Below, one piece after another: positions 35,239 through 43,920 of a stretch of DNA of 64,000 nt. Positions within the stretch are counted from its first letter, which is position 1. Each line of letters opens with the position of its first letter. The notes under the pieces were generated by a model. That model had not been told where the DNA came from, made no database searches, and was given only the letters and a program-made list of their open reading frames with translations. This stretch comes from Nocardioides ferulae (GTDB taxonomy: Bacteria; Actinomycetota; Actinomycetes; Propionibacteriales; Nocardioidaceae). A program made the position numbers and the translations under genes. The stretch lies in the NCBI RefSeq assembly GCF_003660455.1, contig NZ_QZVR01000002.1:186001-250000 (forward strand). The letters run 5' to 3'.

Positions 35239-36879
35239 GTGGGGCGCGGGTCTCGGCGTCAGGAGTCGGGCGCGGTGGCGGTGTTCCTCGCGGTGACCGT
35301 GAGCCTGCTCGTCATCGTCGCGGCCTTCGCCGTCGACCTCGGCATGCAGCGGGTTGCCCGCCGCGACATGCAGGCCCTCGCCGACGTGGTCGCCCTCGAC
35401 GTGGCACGGTCGCTGGGCAACCGCACGGTGCAACAGCTCGCGGCGCAGTGGCCCTCGCTCCAGACACTGGCCGAGCAGAGCCGGGAGCGCAACAGCGACA
35501 CCCTCGGGTCCCGACCCACCTTGACCGTGCGGGTGGGAGAGCTCGACGACGCCGGGTTCCGCGAGCTGACCGCCGCCGATGCGGTCCCGACGGCGGTCGA
35601 GGTCACGGCCCGGACCAGCGTGGACTTCAGCTTCACCAGCGGCGAGGGTGGTGCCGTGCGATCCGCGGTCGCCGTGCCGGAGTCGGTGGCCTGCTTCTCC
35701 GTCGGCGCCGTGACCGGTTCTGTGACTACCAGCGACTCTCCCATCCTGTCCTTGCTGAACGGGATCGTGGGGGTCGACCTGACGGCGATCAGCGCCGCCG
35801 GCGTCGCCGATATCGGCAGCGCGCGCATTCCCCTCCTCCAGCTGGCGCTCGCCCTCGGCGTCGGCGAGCTGGACCAGCTGCTGGATCTGGAACCCATCAC
35901 GGTGGGACGGCTCGTGCTGGCCATGGCGACGGTGCTGGAGCGGGACTCTGCCAACACGGCCACCGTCGAGCTGCTGAACGGCCTGGCCACGCTGCCCGTA
36001 GGCGAGGTCCCACTGCGGCTCGCGGACATTCTTCGCATCGACCCCGATGCCGCGTCAGCCCTCCAGCTGGACGTCAGCGCGTTGCAGCTCCTGACGGCCA
36101 CGCTCTTCGTCGCCGGGAAGGCGAAGACCGACGGATCCGAAGGCACGTACGCGAACGCCATCGGCGTGCCCTCGCTGACGCTCGCGGTGCCGCCCGCTGC
36201 ACCGCTGATCCGGCTCACGGCCAGGATCGGGATCATCGAGCCTCCCACGATCGCCTGCGGCCGGGCTGCCCCCGAGACCGAGGCACAGAGCGCCCAGATC
36301 CGGCTCTACCTGCGAGGTGACGTGCTCGAGTCGGCGATGGACAGCCTCCCGGGGGAGATCGCCGGCGTGGCCCTCGCGGTGGACCTGGAGCTGGGACGCG
36401 CCACGGGTCAGCTCACCGCCATCCGGTGTGCCCCCTCTGGTGGGGTCGACGAGGCCGAGGTGAACGTGCAGACCGCGCTCCTTCACGTCGACGTAGACCT
36501 CGCCGTCACCCTGCCCGGCCTGAAGCCCACCGCCGAGGTCGACCACGCCGCCATCGGCTCGACCGCAGCCCGCACGGTCACCCTCAGCTGGACCGATCTC
36601 CAGGCGCCGCACTCAGCCACCGTCCCGGTCCGGGCTCCGCTCGCATCCCTCGGGCTGGCCTCGTTGGTGCCGGGGTTGAGCACCGACCTGTGGGTTGTCG
36701 ACAAACTGCTGCTGGAACCCCTGACGGACCTCCTCATCAGACCTCTCCTGGTCGGGATCGATCTGGTCCTGACGCCCACTGTGAACTTCTTGGGTTCGCT
36801 GCTCGGGCTCGACCTGTCGGGGGTGGACGTCCGTGGAGAGGCGCGCCCGAACTGCCGGTTCTCGACGCTCCGCGGCTGA
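35239..36879 (+). CDS. TadG-like Flp pilus-assembly protein (first pair)
   Basis: 546 aa from GTG 35239. ESGAVAVFLAVTVSLLVIVAAFAVDLGMQRVARRDMQALAD spans the putative Flp-pilus-assembly TadE/G-like domain (residues ~9-48) including the transmembrane helix. The long exported remainder is rich in Val/Leu/Thr. It contains a central repeat-like region on layers and no von Willebrand domain or known enzyme motif. Only a few cysteines (ACFSV, IACGR, IRCAP, NCRFS) are present. Likely a surface protein paired with the preceding TadE. Codon use matches the neighbours. Confidence 0.72.
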   Translation: MGRGSRRQESGAVAVFLAVTVSLLVIVAAFAVDLGMQRVARRDMQALADVVALDVARSLGNRTVQQLAAQWPSLQTLAEQSRERNSDTLGSRPTLTVRVGELDDAGFRELTAADAVPTAVEVTARTSVDFSFTSGEGGAVRSAVAVPESVACFSVGAVTGSVTTSDSPILSLLNGIVGVDLTAISAAGVADIGSARIPLLQLALALGVGELDQLLDLEPITVGRLVLAMATVLERDSANTATVELLNGLATLPVGEVPLRLADILRIDPDAASALQLDVSALQLLTATLFVAGKAKTDGSEGTYANAIGVPSLTLAVPPAAPLIRLTARIGIIEPPTIACGRAAPETEAQSAQIRLYLRGDVLESAMDSLPGEIAGVALAVDLELGRATGQLTAIRCAPSGGVDEAEVNVQTALLHVDVDLAVTLPGLKPTAEVDHAAIGSTAARTVTLSWTDLQAPHSATVPVRAPLASLGLASLVPGLSTDLWVVDKLLLEPLTDLLIRPLLVGIDLVLTPTVNFLGSLLGLDLSGVDVRGEARPNCRFSTLRG

Positions 36880-36996
36880 CCGATCACCGCCAGGCGGCCG
36901 GCCGCGCGTTGTCCTCAGGTCGAGGCGGCTGTGGCCGATCGGGACCCGTAGGTCATCGGAACCACTTGACCTCCGCGGTGGTGGAAGGAGGCGTTC

Positions 36997-37452
36997 ATGC
37001 TCGGCCGTGAGCGCTCCCTTCATCGCGGCCAGGGCGGCGCTGCGGCGGTGGAGTTCGCGCTCGTGCTGCCGGTGCTGCTGCTCCTCGTGTTCGGCATCGT
37101 GCAGTACGGCCTGTACTTCTGGGCCATGCAGGGCGGCAGCGACATCGCCCGGGACGCCGCGCGGCGCGCGGCGGTCGGCCAGCCGGCTAGCTGCGCCGCG
37201 TTCAAGAGCGGGGTGAGTGGCGACGTGGACGCCCTGGTCGGCAAGGCGCCCGCGGTCATCCGCCGCACCTACGTCAAGACCGACCCCACGCGGCCCACGA
37301 TCACGGTAGGCGACGAGGTGACCGTGCGGATCGAGTTCACCAGCTTCGACTTGCGCCTGCCATTCCTCCCATTCATCGCCGATGGCCGGGTCACCTCCGA
37401 GGCGTCGGCACGAGTGGACTTCGTCCCTCAGCAGCCAGAGGTGTGCCCGTGA
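36997..37452 (+). CDS. TadE-like pilus assembly protein (second pair)
   Basis: 151 aa from ATG 36997 with GGAAGGAGG upstream. The TadE signature GGAAAVEFALVLPVLLLLVFGIVQYG (residues ~10-35) is close to that of the first TadE, but the exported part (GGSDIARDAARRAAVGQPASC...) diverges and has only two cysteines. 117 bp separate it from the first TadG, without a clear terminator. Ends with GTGA overlap to the second TadG. Confidence 0.87.
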   Translation: MLGRERSLHRGQGGAAAVEFALVLPVLLLLVFGIVQYGLYFWAMQGGSDIARDAARRAAVGQPASCAAFKSGVSGDVDALVGKAPAVIRRTYVKTDPTRPTITVGDEVTVRIEFTSFDLRLPFLPFIADGRVTSEASARVDFVPQQPEVCP

Positions 37453-39314
37453 GGCTCCCCGTCGCCCGTCAGCGCCCCGAGCGCGGCGCTGTGGCCGTCA
37501 TGGCGGCCGTGATGGTCGTGATGCTGTTCTCGGTGGCGGCGCTGGCGGTCGACCTCGGGAACGCGTGGGCCCGGAAGCGGGCCGTCCAGAAGCAGGTCGA
37601 CCTCAGCGCGCTCTCCGCGGGCCACCTGCTGCCGATGACCAGCGCCAACAGGGACACGATCGCCGACGCGGTCGCCCGCTACCTCAACGACCCGGAGAAC
37701 CGTGCGGGCGGTCAGCCCGTCGTGACTCGCGCGGCCCTCCTGGACGCGAACGAGGCCAACGGCGAGGTCCTCTTCATGAACAAGGCGGGCGAACCCTGCA
37801 CGACGGAGTGTGTCCGGATGAGAGTCGTCTCTCCGCCTGCGGTCGTCGACTTCGGTCTGGCTGGGGCCATGGGGTTCTCCGACACCGTGGTGCAGAGGGA
37901 CGCCTCCGTGCTGGTCGAGTCCGAGATCCCCGACCCCGAGGACGTGTTGCCGATCTGGCTGCCCAGCGGGTGTGCTGCCGGCCCTGCAGCCGGAGACACG
38001 ACCGGTGGCACGGCCATCCCGACGAGCACGGCGACCCCGACGGCGACGGCGACCCCGACGGCGACGACGACCCCGACGGCGACGACGACGGCGACCCCGA
38101 CGGCGACTGGCACGGAAGGCACCTCGCCCGGCACCCACCACTTCGCGGGCCCGGCGTTCACGGTGGCCCAGGGCATGGTCGCCACTCTGCAAGGCCTCAC
38201 CATCAGCAGCATCCCGAGCAATGTCGACCGTGCTTCGGTGCGCTTCGTCGCACCGGACGGGCGGTACCTGGAGTACGCCGCGCAGGACCTCGGGAAGACC
38301 GACCCCCTCGTCGTCCCGGCATTCCAGGTGGGGCCGGAGGTCACCGACACTCCGGGGACCTGGCGGGTCTGGGCCCTGGTCCAGCACAAGAACGGCAAGT
38401 TCGACCCGGAGATCTCCCTCGAGTCCGTGCCCTTCCACGTCACCGCGAGCGGGGCGCCGGCACCGTCATCGACGCCCACGTCCGACCCGTCGAGCCCGCC
38501 GGCCGAGGACTCGACGACTGTGCCGATCAGCGTGCCGGTCGGCTGCGTCGGGCAGCAGCGCGGCAACTTCGGACAGCTGGACAGTCCGCGGAAGACCGGA
38601 GGGGGCCGCAACGCCCGGTTGGCCCTGAACACCGCGCTGGGCCTCGATCACCTGCTCGAGCCCTATGTCTTCCCCGCTGCGGTGCCGGAGACCAAGGAGT
38701 GCGAGTCGAGGACCGGCCTGCTGCCCGACGCTCGTCTGGACGACGTGGCACTGGACCGGCGCAACTGCATCAAGGGCGACACCGGTAACGACGGCCCGTC
38801 GCTCAAAGAGGGGCTGATCACCGGCGTCGACGGCCATCCGGGTCGCATCGCATCGCTTCCGGGACGCGCCACCGTGTGCTCGGGCCGTTCCGACATCTCG
38901 ATGTCCGGGGTTGCCGTCAACAACGACGTGCTGTCCTGCTTCCTCCGCGGCGGCGCCACCCTCGCCTCGATCGCCGCCCGTGACGGGGTCACCCCCGCGA
39001 TGCTCGATCAGTCCGTCGTCGAGTCTCCGCGGTTCGTCTGGCTGCCGGTGGTCTACGCCAATGATCGGGCCCAGAAGAACTTCCAGCCGATCCTCGAGTT
39101 CGTGCCCGGGTTCATCACAGACGAGGGCTTCTCCGTGGAGGGCGCGAACGTGCCGGCGACGAGCGCCAACGGCGTGGTCACCAACGGCGGAGGGCAGGTG
39201 CAGTCGGTGCAGGTGTTCGTCTTCAACGAGGACGCCATCGAGCTCGACGAGGGCGCGCCCACCACCGACTACCAGGCCCGCATCGACCGGACCATCGTGC
39301 GCCTCGTCGACTGA
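37449..39314 (+). CDS. TadG-like pilus-assembly/surface protein with Thr-Pro linker (second pair)
   Basis: About 621 aa from GTG 37449, which overlaps the previous stop and has AGAGG at proper spacing. The domain RGAVAVMAAVMVVMLFSVAALAVDLGNAWARKRAVQKQVD is the TadE/G-like anchor. Residues ~190-220 are a TPTAT-type low-complexity linker from a DNA repeat, followed by a beta-sandwich-like domain (FTVAQGMVATLQGLTISSIP to FHVTASG). A Cys-containing C-terminal region comes last. The linker is probably glycosylated or simply a spacer to the cell surface. No catalytic motif seen. Confidence 0.72.
   Translation: MRLPVARQRPERGAVAVMAAVMVVMLFSVAALAVDLGNAWARKRAVQKQVDLSALSAGHLLPMTSANRDTIADAVARYLNDPENRAGGQPVVTRAALLDANEANGEVLFMNKAGEPCTTECVRMRVVSPPAVVDFGLAGAMGFSDTVVQRDASVLVESEIPDPEDVLPIWLPSGCAAGPAAGDTTGGTAIPTSTATPTATATPTATTTPTATTTATPTATGTEGTSPGTHHFAGPAFTVAQGMVATLQGLTISSIPSNVDRASVRFVAPDGRYLEYAAQDLGKTDPLVVPAFQVGPEVTDTPGTWRVWALVQHKNGKFDPEISLESVPFHVTASGAPAPSSTPTSDPSSPPAEDSTTVPISVPVGCVGQQRGNFGQLDSPRKTGGGRNARLALNTALGLDHLLEPYVFPAAVPETKECESRTGLLPDARLDDVALDRRNCIKGDTGNDGPSLKEGLITGVDGHPGRIASLPGRATVCSGRSDISMSGVAVNNDVLSCFLRGGATLASIAARDGVTPAMLDQSVVESPRFVWLPVVYANDRAQKNFQPILEFVPGFITDEGFSVEGANVPATSANGVVTNGGGQVQSVQVFVFNEDAIELDEGAPTTDYQARIDRTIVRLVD
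38017..38107 (+). repeat. GACGGC/GACCCC low-complexity tandem repeat in TadG-like gene
   Basis: About 90 bp of imperfect hexamer-based repeats (GCGACC-CCGACG-GCGACG) encoding an ATPTATATPTATTT-type linker. All unit changes keep the frame. Prone to slippage and length variation between strains. Confidence 0.8.
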
Positions 39315-39318
39315 GCGC

Positions 39319-39353
39319 TTTCCACAGGCGGATGACCCCGCCGGTTGTCCACA
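39319..39353 (+). other. DnaA-box-like sequences upstream of yraN-comM-dprA
   Basis: TTGTCCACA at 39345-39353 matches the actinobacterial DnaA-box consensus exactly. CTTTCCACA just upstream (about 39318-39326) differs at two places. They lie between the TadG-like gene and yraN. A single perfect box may be chance or a DnaA-responsive promoter element. Confidence 0.35.
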
Positions 39354-39422
39354 GGCTCGTCGTCAGTGGGGCGCGCGTGGAGTACTCGCGGCGGCAGGCT
39401 TCCGGTTCAGGAGGTCAGCGAC

Positions 39423-39791
39423 ATGACGACGACAGCAGCGCAGCGACAAGCCCTGGGTGGCTACGGCGAGCGGGTGGCGGAGCGACACCTGGTGGGCCAG
39501 GGGTTGGTGGTGCTCGACCGCAACTGGCGGTGCGAGGCCGGCGAGATCGACCTGGTGCTCCGTGAGGGCTCGGTCCTGGTCGTCTGTGAGGTGAAGACCC
39601 GCAGCGGTCCCGAGGGCGGCACTCCGCACGAGGCGGTGACCGACGAGAAGCTGGACCGGCTGCGCCGGTTGGGCGTGCTGTGGGCCCAGGCCCACGACGT
39701 GCACCCGCAGGACACTCGGGTCGACCTGGTGGCGGTGCTGCTCAGCGCCCGCGGCGCCGCTCGGGTCGAGCACGTACGCGGGGTCGGCTGA
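39423..39791 (+). CDS. YraN / UPF0102 family protein
   Basis: 122 aa from ATG 39423 with CAGGAGG. Restriction-endonuclease-like fold: GGYGERVAERHLVGQG, NWRCEAGEIDLVLREG (catalytic Glu/Asp) and VVCEVKTRSG (E-x-K) correspond to the nuclease triad of the UPF0102 family. Usually next to comM and rnhB. Likely a nuclease in DNA processing; activity not established. comM follows after 1 nt. Confidence 0.9.
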   Translation: MTTTAAQRQALGGYGERVAERHLVGQGLVVLDRNWRCEAGEIDLVLREGSVLVVCEVKTRSGPEGGTPHEAVTDEKLDRLRRLGVLWAQAHDVHPQDTRVDLVAVLLSARGAARVEHVRGVG

Positions 39792-39792
39792 G

Positions 39793-41382
39793 ATGCCGTT
39801 CGCGACCGCCCACACGGTCTCGTTGCGGGGCGCGCTGGGTCACCTGATCGACGTCCAGGCCGACGTCTCGCCCGGACAGGTCGGCACGACACTGGTCGGC
39901 CGCGCCGACGTCGCGCTGAACGAGGCGCGCGACCGGTGCCGGATGGCGATCATCAACAGCGATCTGGAGTGGCCGGCCACCAAGCGGATCACGATCCTCC
40001 TGGCGCCCGCCGACCTGGCCAAGAGCGGCACCCACTTCGACTTGGCCATCGCCGTGTCGGTCCTCGCCGCCTGTGCACAGGTGCCCCGGGCAGAGCTCGC
40101 GGCGACCGCGTTCATCGGTGAGCTCACACTGGCCGGTGGACTGCGCTCGGTGCCCGGTGTGCTGCCGATGGTGCTGGCGGCCTCGGCGCGCGGCATCCGG
40201 CAGGTCTACGTGCCCGAGCCGCAGCTTCTTGAGGCCGCCATGGTTCCGGGGATGACGGTGTTCGGGCTCCGCTCCCTCGAGCAGGTCGTCGCCCAGCTGC
40301 GCCGGGAGAACGTCCCCGAGGCGCCGCCGGTGGCGCCGATGTCCGGCAGCCGACTGCTCGCGTGGCGCGGTTCGGAGCGGCATGACGAGGTCGACATGCG
40401 CGACCTGTTCGGTCTGGCCGACACCCGCTACGCGATCGAGGTTGCGGCCGCCGGCGGCCACCACCTCATGCTGTCCGGACCGAAGGGTGCCGGCAAGACG
40501 AGCATCGCCGAGCGGATCCCCACCGTGCTGCCCGATCTGACGCCCGAGGAGTCCCTCGAGCTCACCGCCATCCACTCCCTGGCCGGAGCCTTGGAGCCCG
40601 GCGACGAGATGATCCTCCGCCCTCCCTACGCGGCGCCACACCACGACGCCAGCAAGGCCAGCCTGCTCGGCGGCGGCAGCGGCCAGGTGCGGCCCGGCGA
40701 GTTGAGCCGGGCGCACTGCGGGGTGCTGTTCTTGGACGAGTTCCCGCTCTTCCGCACCGACGTGATCGAGGCGCTGCGGCAGCCGCTCGAGACGGGCGAG
40801 GTCACGATCGCACGCCGCGACGAGCTGGTCACCCTGCCCGCTCGCGGCATGGTGGTCTTCGCGAGCAACCCCTGCCCCTGCGGCAACTACCACGCCAGCG
40901 CTCGGGAGAACTCCTGCACCTGTCCGGAGACCAAGCGACGCGACTACCAGCGACGGGTCACCGGCCCGGTCGCCGACCGGATCGACATCCTTCGACACGT
41001 CGCCCCACTGCGTCCGCACGAGCGCGACGATCCGCTGCAGCAGCCGGAGTCGTCCGCGCGGGTTCGAGAGCGCGTCGCCGAGGCCCGTGCCCGCCAGCAC
41101 GAGCGCTACACCGGACGCAGTTGGCGGCTCAACGCCCACGCACCCGGGCAGGCGCTGCGCGAGGAGTGGCCACTCAGCGACCAGGCGCGGCGGCTCCTCG
41201 ACGACGAGGTGTACGGCGGGCGGCTGAGCAGCCGTGGCGCCGTCCGGGTGCACCGGCTCGCCTGGTCGGTCGCCGACCTGCGTGGAGTCGAGCGGCCCGG
41301 ACGAGACGAGGTCGACGTCGCGATCCGGCTGCGCCGCGGCGACCCACTCCTCCTGGCGACCCTCGATCGGCGGACCGGATGA
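39793..41382 (+). CDS. comM: YifB/ComM family Mg-chelatase-like AAA ATPase
   Basis: 529 aa from ATG 39793. The N-terminal ChlI-like domain (ATAHTVSLRGALGHLIDVQ, FDLAIAVSVLAA, AFIGELTLAGGLR) precedes the AAA+ core: Walker A GPKGAGKTS near 232, LFLDEFPLF (Walker B) near 313 and the cysteine-rich NPCPCGNYH...CTC insertion near 358. In naturally competent bacteria ComM is a branch-migration helicase for transformation. Here it is in the conserved actinobacterial yraN-comM-dprA row. The stop overlaps the dprA ATG (ATGA). Confidence 0.93.
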   Translation: MPFATAHTVSLRGALGHLIDVQADVSPGQVGTTLVGRADVALNEARDRCRMAIINSDLEWPATKRITILLAPADLAKSGTHFDLAIAVSVLAACAQVPRAELAATAFIGELTLAGGLRSVPGVLPMVLAASARGIRQVYVPEPQLLEAAMVPGMTVFGLRSLEQVVAQLRRENVPEAPPVAPMSGSRLLAWRGSERHDEVDMRDLFGLADTRYAIEVAAAGGHHLMLSGPKGAGKTSIAERIPTVLPDLTPEESLELTAIHSLAGALEPGDEMILRPPYAAPHHDASKASLLGGGSGQVRPGELSRAHCGVLFLDEFPLFRTDVIEALRQPLETGEVTIARRDELVTLPARGMVVFASNPCPCGNYHASARENSCTCPETKRRDYQRRVTGPVADRIDILRHVAPLRPHERDDPLQQPESSARVRERVAEARARQHERYTGRSWRLNAHAPGQALREEWPLSDQARRLLDDEVYGGRLSSRGAVRVHRLAWSVADLRGVERPGRDEVDVAIRLRRGDPLLLATLDRRTG

Positions 41383-42515
41383 GCGCCCCCGAGGACGAAC
41401 GGCTCGCCAGGGTGGTGCTCAGCCGTGTCGTCGAGCCCGGCGACGTGCGCACCACCGGCTTGGCCGCCGAGCTCGGCGCCACCAGGCTGCTCGAGGTGCT
41501 GCGCGCCGACGACACCGACCACACGCTGTTGACCGACCTCGAGAGCCGGGCCGGTCCGGTCGACCCGGTTCGCGAGCTCGAGCGGGCCGCACGCCTCGGG
41601 ATCCGGTTCGTGATCCCCGGCGACGCCGAGTGGCCGGCCGGCCTGGAGGACCTCGCCTGGGCGCAGCCGGTCCAGGAGCGCGGCGGCGTCCCCCTGGGGT
41701 TGTGGGTGAAGGGTGAGATGCGGCTCGACGAGCTGGCCGGGTCGCTGGCCATCGTCGGCTCCCGCACCGCCACCTCCTACGGTGGCGCGGTGGCCGCCGA
41801 GCTGGCCGCGGCCGGCGCCCGGGCCGGGGTCCCGGTGGTCTCGGGCGCCGCCTACGGCATCGACCAGGCCGGTCACCGTGGCGCTCTCGCCGCCGGCGGC
41901 CGCACGGTCGCCGTGCTGGCCTGTGGCGTCGATCGGCCCTATCCGTCGGGTCACAAGGTGCTGCTCGACCACATCCGCAACGCCGGCGCCGTGGTCTCCG
42001 AGGCCCCGGTGGGCTGGGCACCCATGCGGGTCCGGTTCCTGGCCCGCAACCGGCTGATCGCTGCGCTCACGCGCGCCACCGTCGTCGTGGAGGCGGCGCT
42101 GCGCAGCGGTGCGTTGAACACCGCCAACTGGGCGACCCGGCTCAACCGCACGCTCCTCGGTGTCCCGGGCCCGGTCACCAGCGCCCCGTCACAGGGAGTG
42201 CACCAGTTGATCCGCAGCGGTGCCGCCGGCCTGGTCACGAGCGGCGAGGAGGTGCTGGAGAGCCTCGGATCGGCAGGCGCCCACCTGCTCACCGATCCGC
42301 GTGGCCCCGAACGTCCCCGGGACCGGCTGACCACCCGGCAGCAGCAGGTGCTCGACGCGGTGCCGGTCAGTCGAGGGGCCAGCACCGACTCCATCGCCCG
42401 CGCGGCCGGCGTCGGGATCCGGGAGGTGCACGGTGCCCTGCTCCGGCTCCAGCACTGGGGATTCGTCCGACTCGACCCGGTCGGCTGGCGGCTCGCCGAC
42501 CAGGCTCACCGGTGA
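41379..42515 (+). CDS. dprA: DNA-processing protein DprA
   Basis: 378 aa from ATG 41379. The Rossmann-like DprA core binds single-stranded DNA and loads RecA: LAIVGSRTATSYGG near 124, VVSGAAYGIDQAGHRGAL near 153, ACGVDRPYPSGH near 182 and FLARNRLIAALTRATVVVEA near 218. A C-terminal winged helix (RQQQVLDAVPVSRGASTDSIARAAG) is present. Known competence gene, also widespread in non-competent actinobacteria. Overlaps comM by 4 nt. Confidence 0.94.
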   Translation: MSAPEDERLARVVLSRVVEPGDVRTTGLAAELGATRLLEVLRADDTDHTLLTDLESRAGPVDPVRELERAARLGIRFVIPGDAEWPAGLEDLAWAQPVQERGGVPLGLWVKGEMRLDELAGSLAIVGSRTATSYGGAVAAELAAAGARAGVPVVSGAAYGIDQAGHRGALAAGGRTVAVLACGVDRPYPSGHKVLLDHIRNAGAVVSEAPVGWAPMRVRFLARNRLIAALTRATVVVEAALRSGALNTANWATRLNRTLLGVPGPVTSAPSQGVHQLIRSGAAGLVTSGEEVLESLGSAGAHLLTDPRGPERPRDRLTTRQQQVLDAVPVSRGASTDSIARAAGVGIREVHGALLRLQHWGFVRLDPVGWRLADQAHR

Positions 42516-42531
42516 CCCCCGACAGCGAACC

Positions 42532-42537
42532 TATGCT
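42532..42537 (+). promoter_or_regulatory. -10 box of a leaderless promoter (xerC)
   Basis: TATGCT ends 6 nt before GTG 42544. The start choice and leaderless reading support one another. Confidence 0.5.
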
Positions 42538-42543
42538 CGTCGG

Positions 42544-43500
42544 GTGAGCGTCGCCGAGGACCCGCCCGACCCGGCGGAGTTCGACCTGCTTCCAGAGCGG
42601 ATGACCCGTGCCCTGGCCGACTACGAGCGCCACCTCGCAGTCGAGCGCGACCTCAGCCCGCACACCGTGCGGGCCTACCTCACCGACGTGGCGGGCCTGC
42701 TCGAGCACGCCCGTCGGCTGGGGCAGACCGACCCCGCCCAGCTCGACCTGCGCACGCTGCGCAGCTGGCTGGCCAAGCAGCAGACCCTGGGCCGCTCCCG
42801 CAGCACCATGTCGCGCCGAGCCACCGCGGCCCGGGTGTTCACCTCGTGGCTTCAGCGCAGCGGTCGCGCCGCCACAGATGTGGGCGCCACCCTCGCCTCC
42901 GCCAAGACCCACCGCACCCTGCCGCCGGTGCTGCGCGTCGACGAGGCCTCCGGCCTGGTGCAGGCCGCCGTGCAGGCGGCCGACGACGGCAGCCCGGTCG
43001 GCGTCCGCGACATCGCGATGATCGAGCTCCTCTACGCCACCGGGATCCGAGTCGGCGAACTGGTCGGCCTCGACGTCGACGACGTCGACCGGGACCGCGG
43101 CGTGGTCCGGGTGCTCGGCAAGGGCCGCAAGGAGCGGTCCGTGCCGTTCGGTCGACCCGCGGCGCGGGCACTGGAAGTCTGGCTGCGCGAGGGGCGCCCG
43201 GCCCTGCTCGCGGACGGGGCCGGGGGAGCCCTGTTCCTGGGCGCCCGGGGGCGACGCATCGACCAGCGTGCGGTGCGGACCGTCGTGCACCGGCGCATCG
43301 CGGAGGTGCCTGGGGCGCCCGACATCGGCCCCCACGGGCTGCGTCACACCGCGGCCACCCACCTGCTCGAGGGCGGCGCCGACCTCCGGTCGGTGCAGGA
43401 ACTGCTGGGTCACGCCTCCCTGGCCACCACGCAGCTCTACACCCACGTCAGCACCGACCGGCTGCGGCGGGCGTACCGGCAGGCGCACCCGCGGGCCTGA
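42544..43500 (+). CDS. xerC: Tyrosine recombinase XerC
   Basis: 318 aa from GTG 42544. The N-terminal SAM-like domain (ADYERHLAVERDLSPHTVRAYLTDV) precedes the catalytic domain with the R-K-H-R-H-Y set: ATGIRVGELVGL (Arg), LGKGRKERSVPF (Lys), GPHGLRHTAATHLL (His-x-x-Arg), LGHASLATTQLYTHV (His and nucleophile Tyr). Resolves chromosome dimers at dif together with XerD. Location right after dprA is typical, and full length plus chromosomal synteny argue against a phage integrase. Confidence 0.93.
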   Translation: MSVAEDPPDPAEFDLLPERMTRALADYERHLAVERDLSPHTVRAYLTDVAGLLEHARRLGQTDPAQLDLRTLRSWLAKQQTLGRSRSTMSRRATAARVFTSWLQRSGRAATDVGATLASAKTHRTLPPVLRVDEASGLVQAAVQAADDGSPVGVRDIAMIELLYATGIRVGELVGLDVDDVDRDRGVVRVLGKGRKERSVPFGRPAARALEVWLREGRPALLADGAGGALFLGARGRRIDQRAVRTVVHRRIAEVPGAPDIGPHGLRHTAATHLLEGGADLRSVQELLGHASLATTQLYTHVSTDRLRRAYRQAHPRA

Positions 43501-43585
43501 CCGGGTTGGTGTGGCTTTCCGCTGCGCGGGGCTTCGTGGTGTTGGTGAGCCTGGGTGTGGTTGTGGGTGGGGCGGGTCGGCTGCA

Positions 43586-43680
43586 CCGGAGGGGGCCCCG
43601 GCCGGCCAACCACCCGCTCCGCTCGTTCCTCACGGAGCGGGGGCCAGGCCCATCCACGGCCGTCCGGGGGCCCCCTCCGG
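43586..43680. repeat. Nested long inverted repeat downstream of xerC
   Basis: Outer arms of about 16 bp (43586-43601 and 43664-43680, one extra G) enclose an inner 8-bp hairpin (43614-43621 with 43633-43640, 11-nt loop). As RNA this would fold into a long stem with an internal hairpin. It may serve as the xerC terminator or a structured non-coding RNA. Confidence 0.55.
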
Positions 43681-43920
43681 CTCCGCCGCCCCACCCCGCG
43701 CCCGGCGCCGGGCTCACCGACCTCGGGTGGGAGGGAGTGTGCGGCTCCGCCGCATGACCCAACCGGCCGTGACCGGCGAAGCGCTCGGCCCTCAGGGCGG
43801 TGGAGAACACCCCGCGCCATCAGGTCGCGTGGTTCATCGGGCCGCGACCTCGCCGACCCGTCCGGCATTCCCGGAGGAGCGAAGCGGGGGAGGGAATGGC
43901 TGACGGGTCGGGGCACCCCC

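Noticed and set aside
39423..42515. yraN-comM-dprA as proof of natural competence
   Set aside because: The three genes are near universal in actinobacteria; no comEA/comEC or type IV pilus uptake genes are in the window.
42544..43500. Tyrosine recombinase as a phage or island integrase
   Set aside because: XerC-length, intact catalytic set, located after dprA as in related chromosomes; no tRNA or att site duplicates seen.
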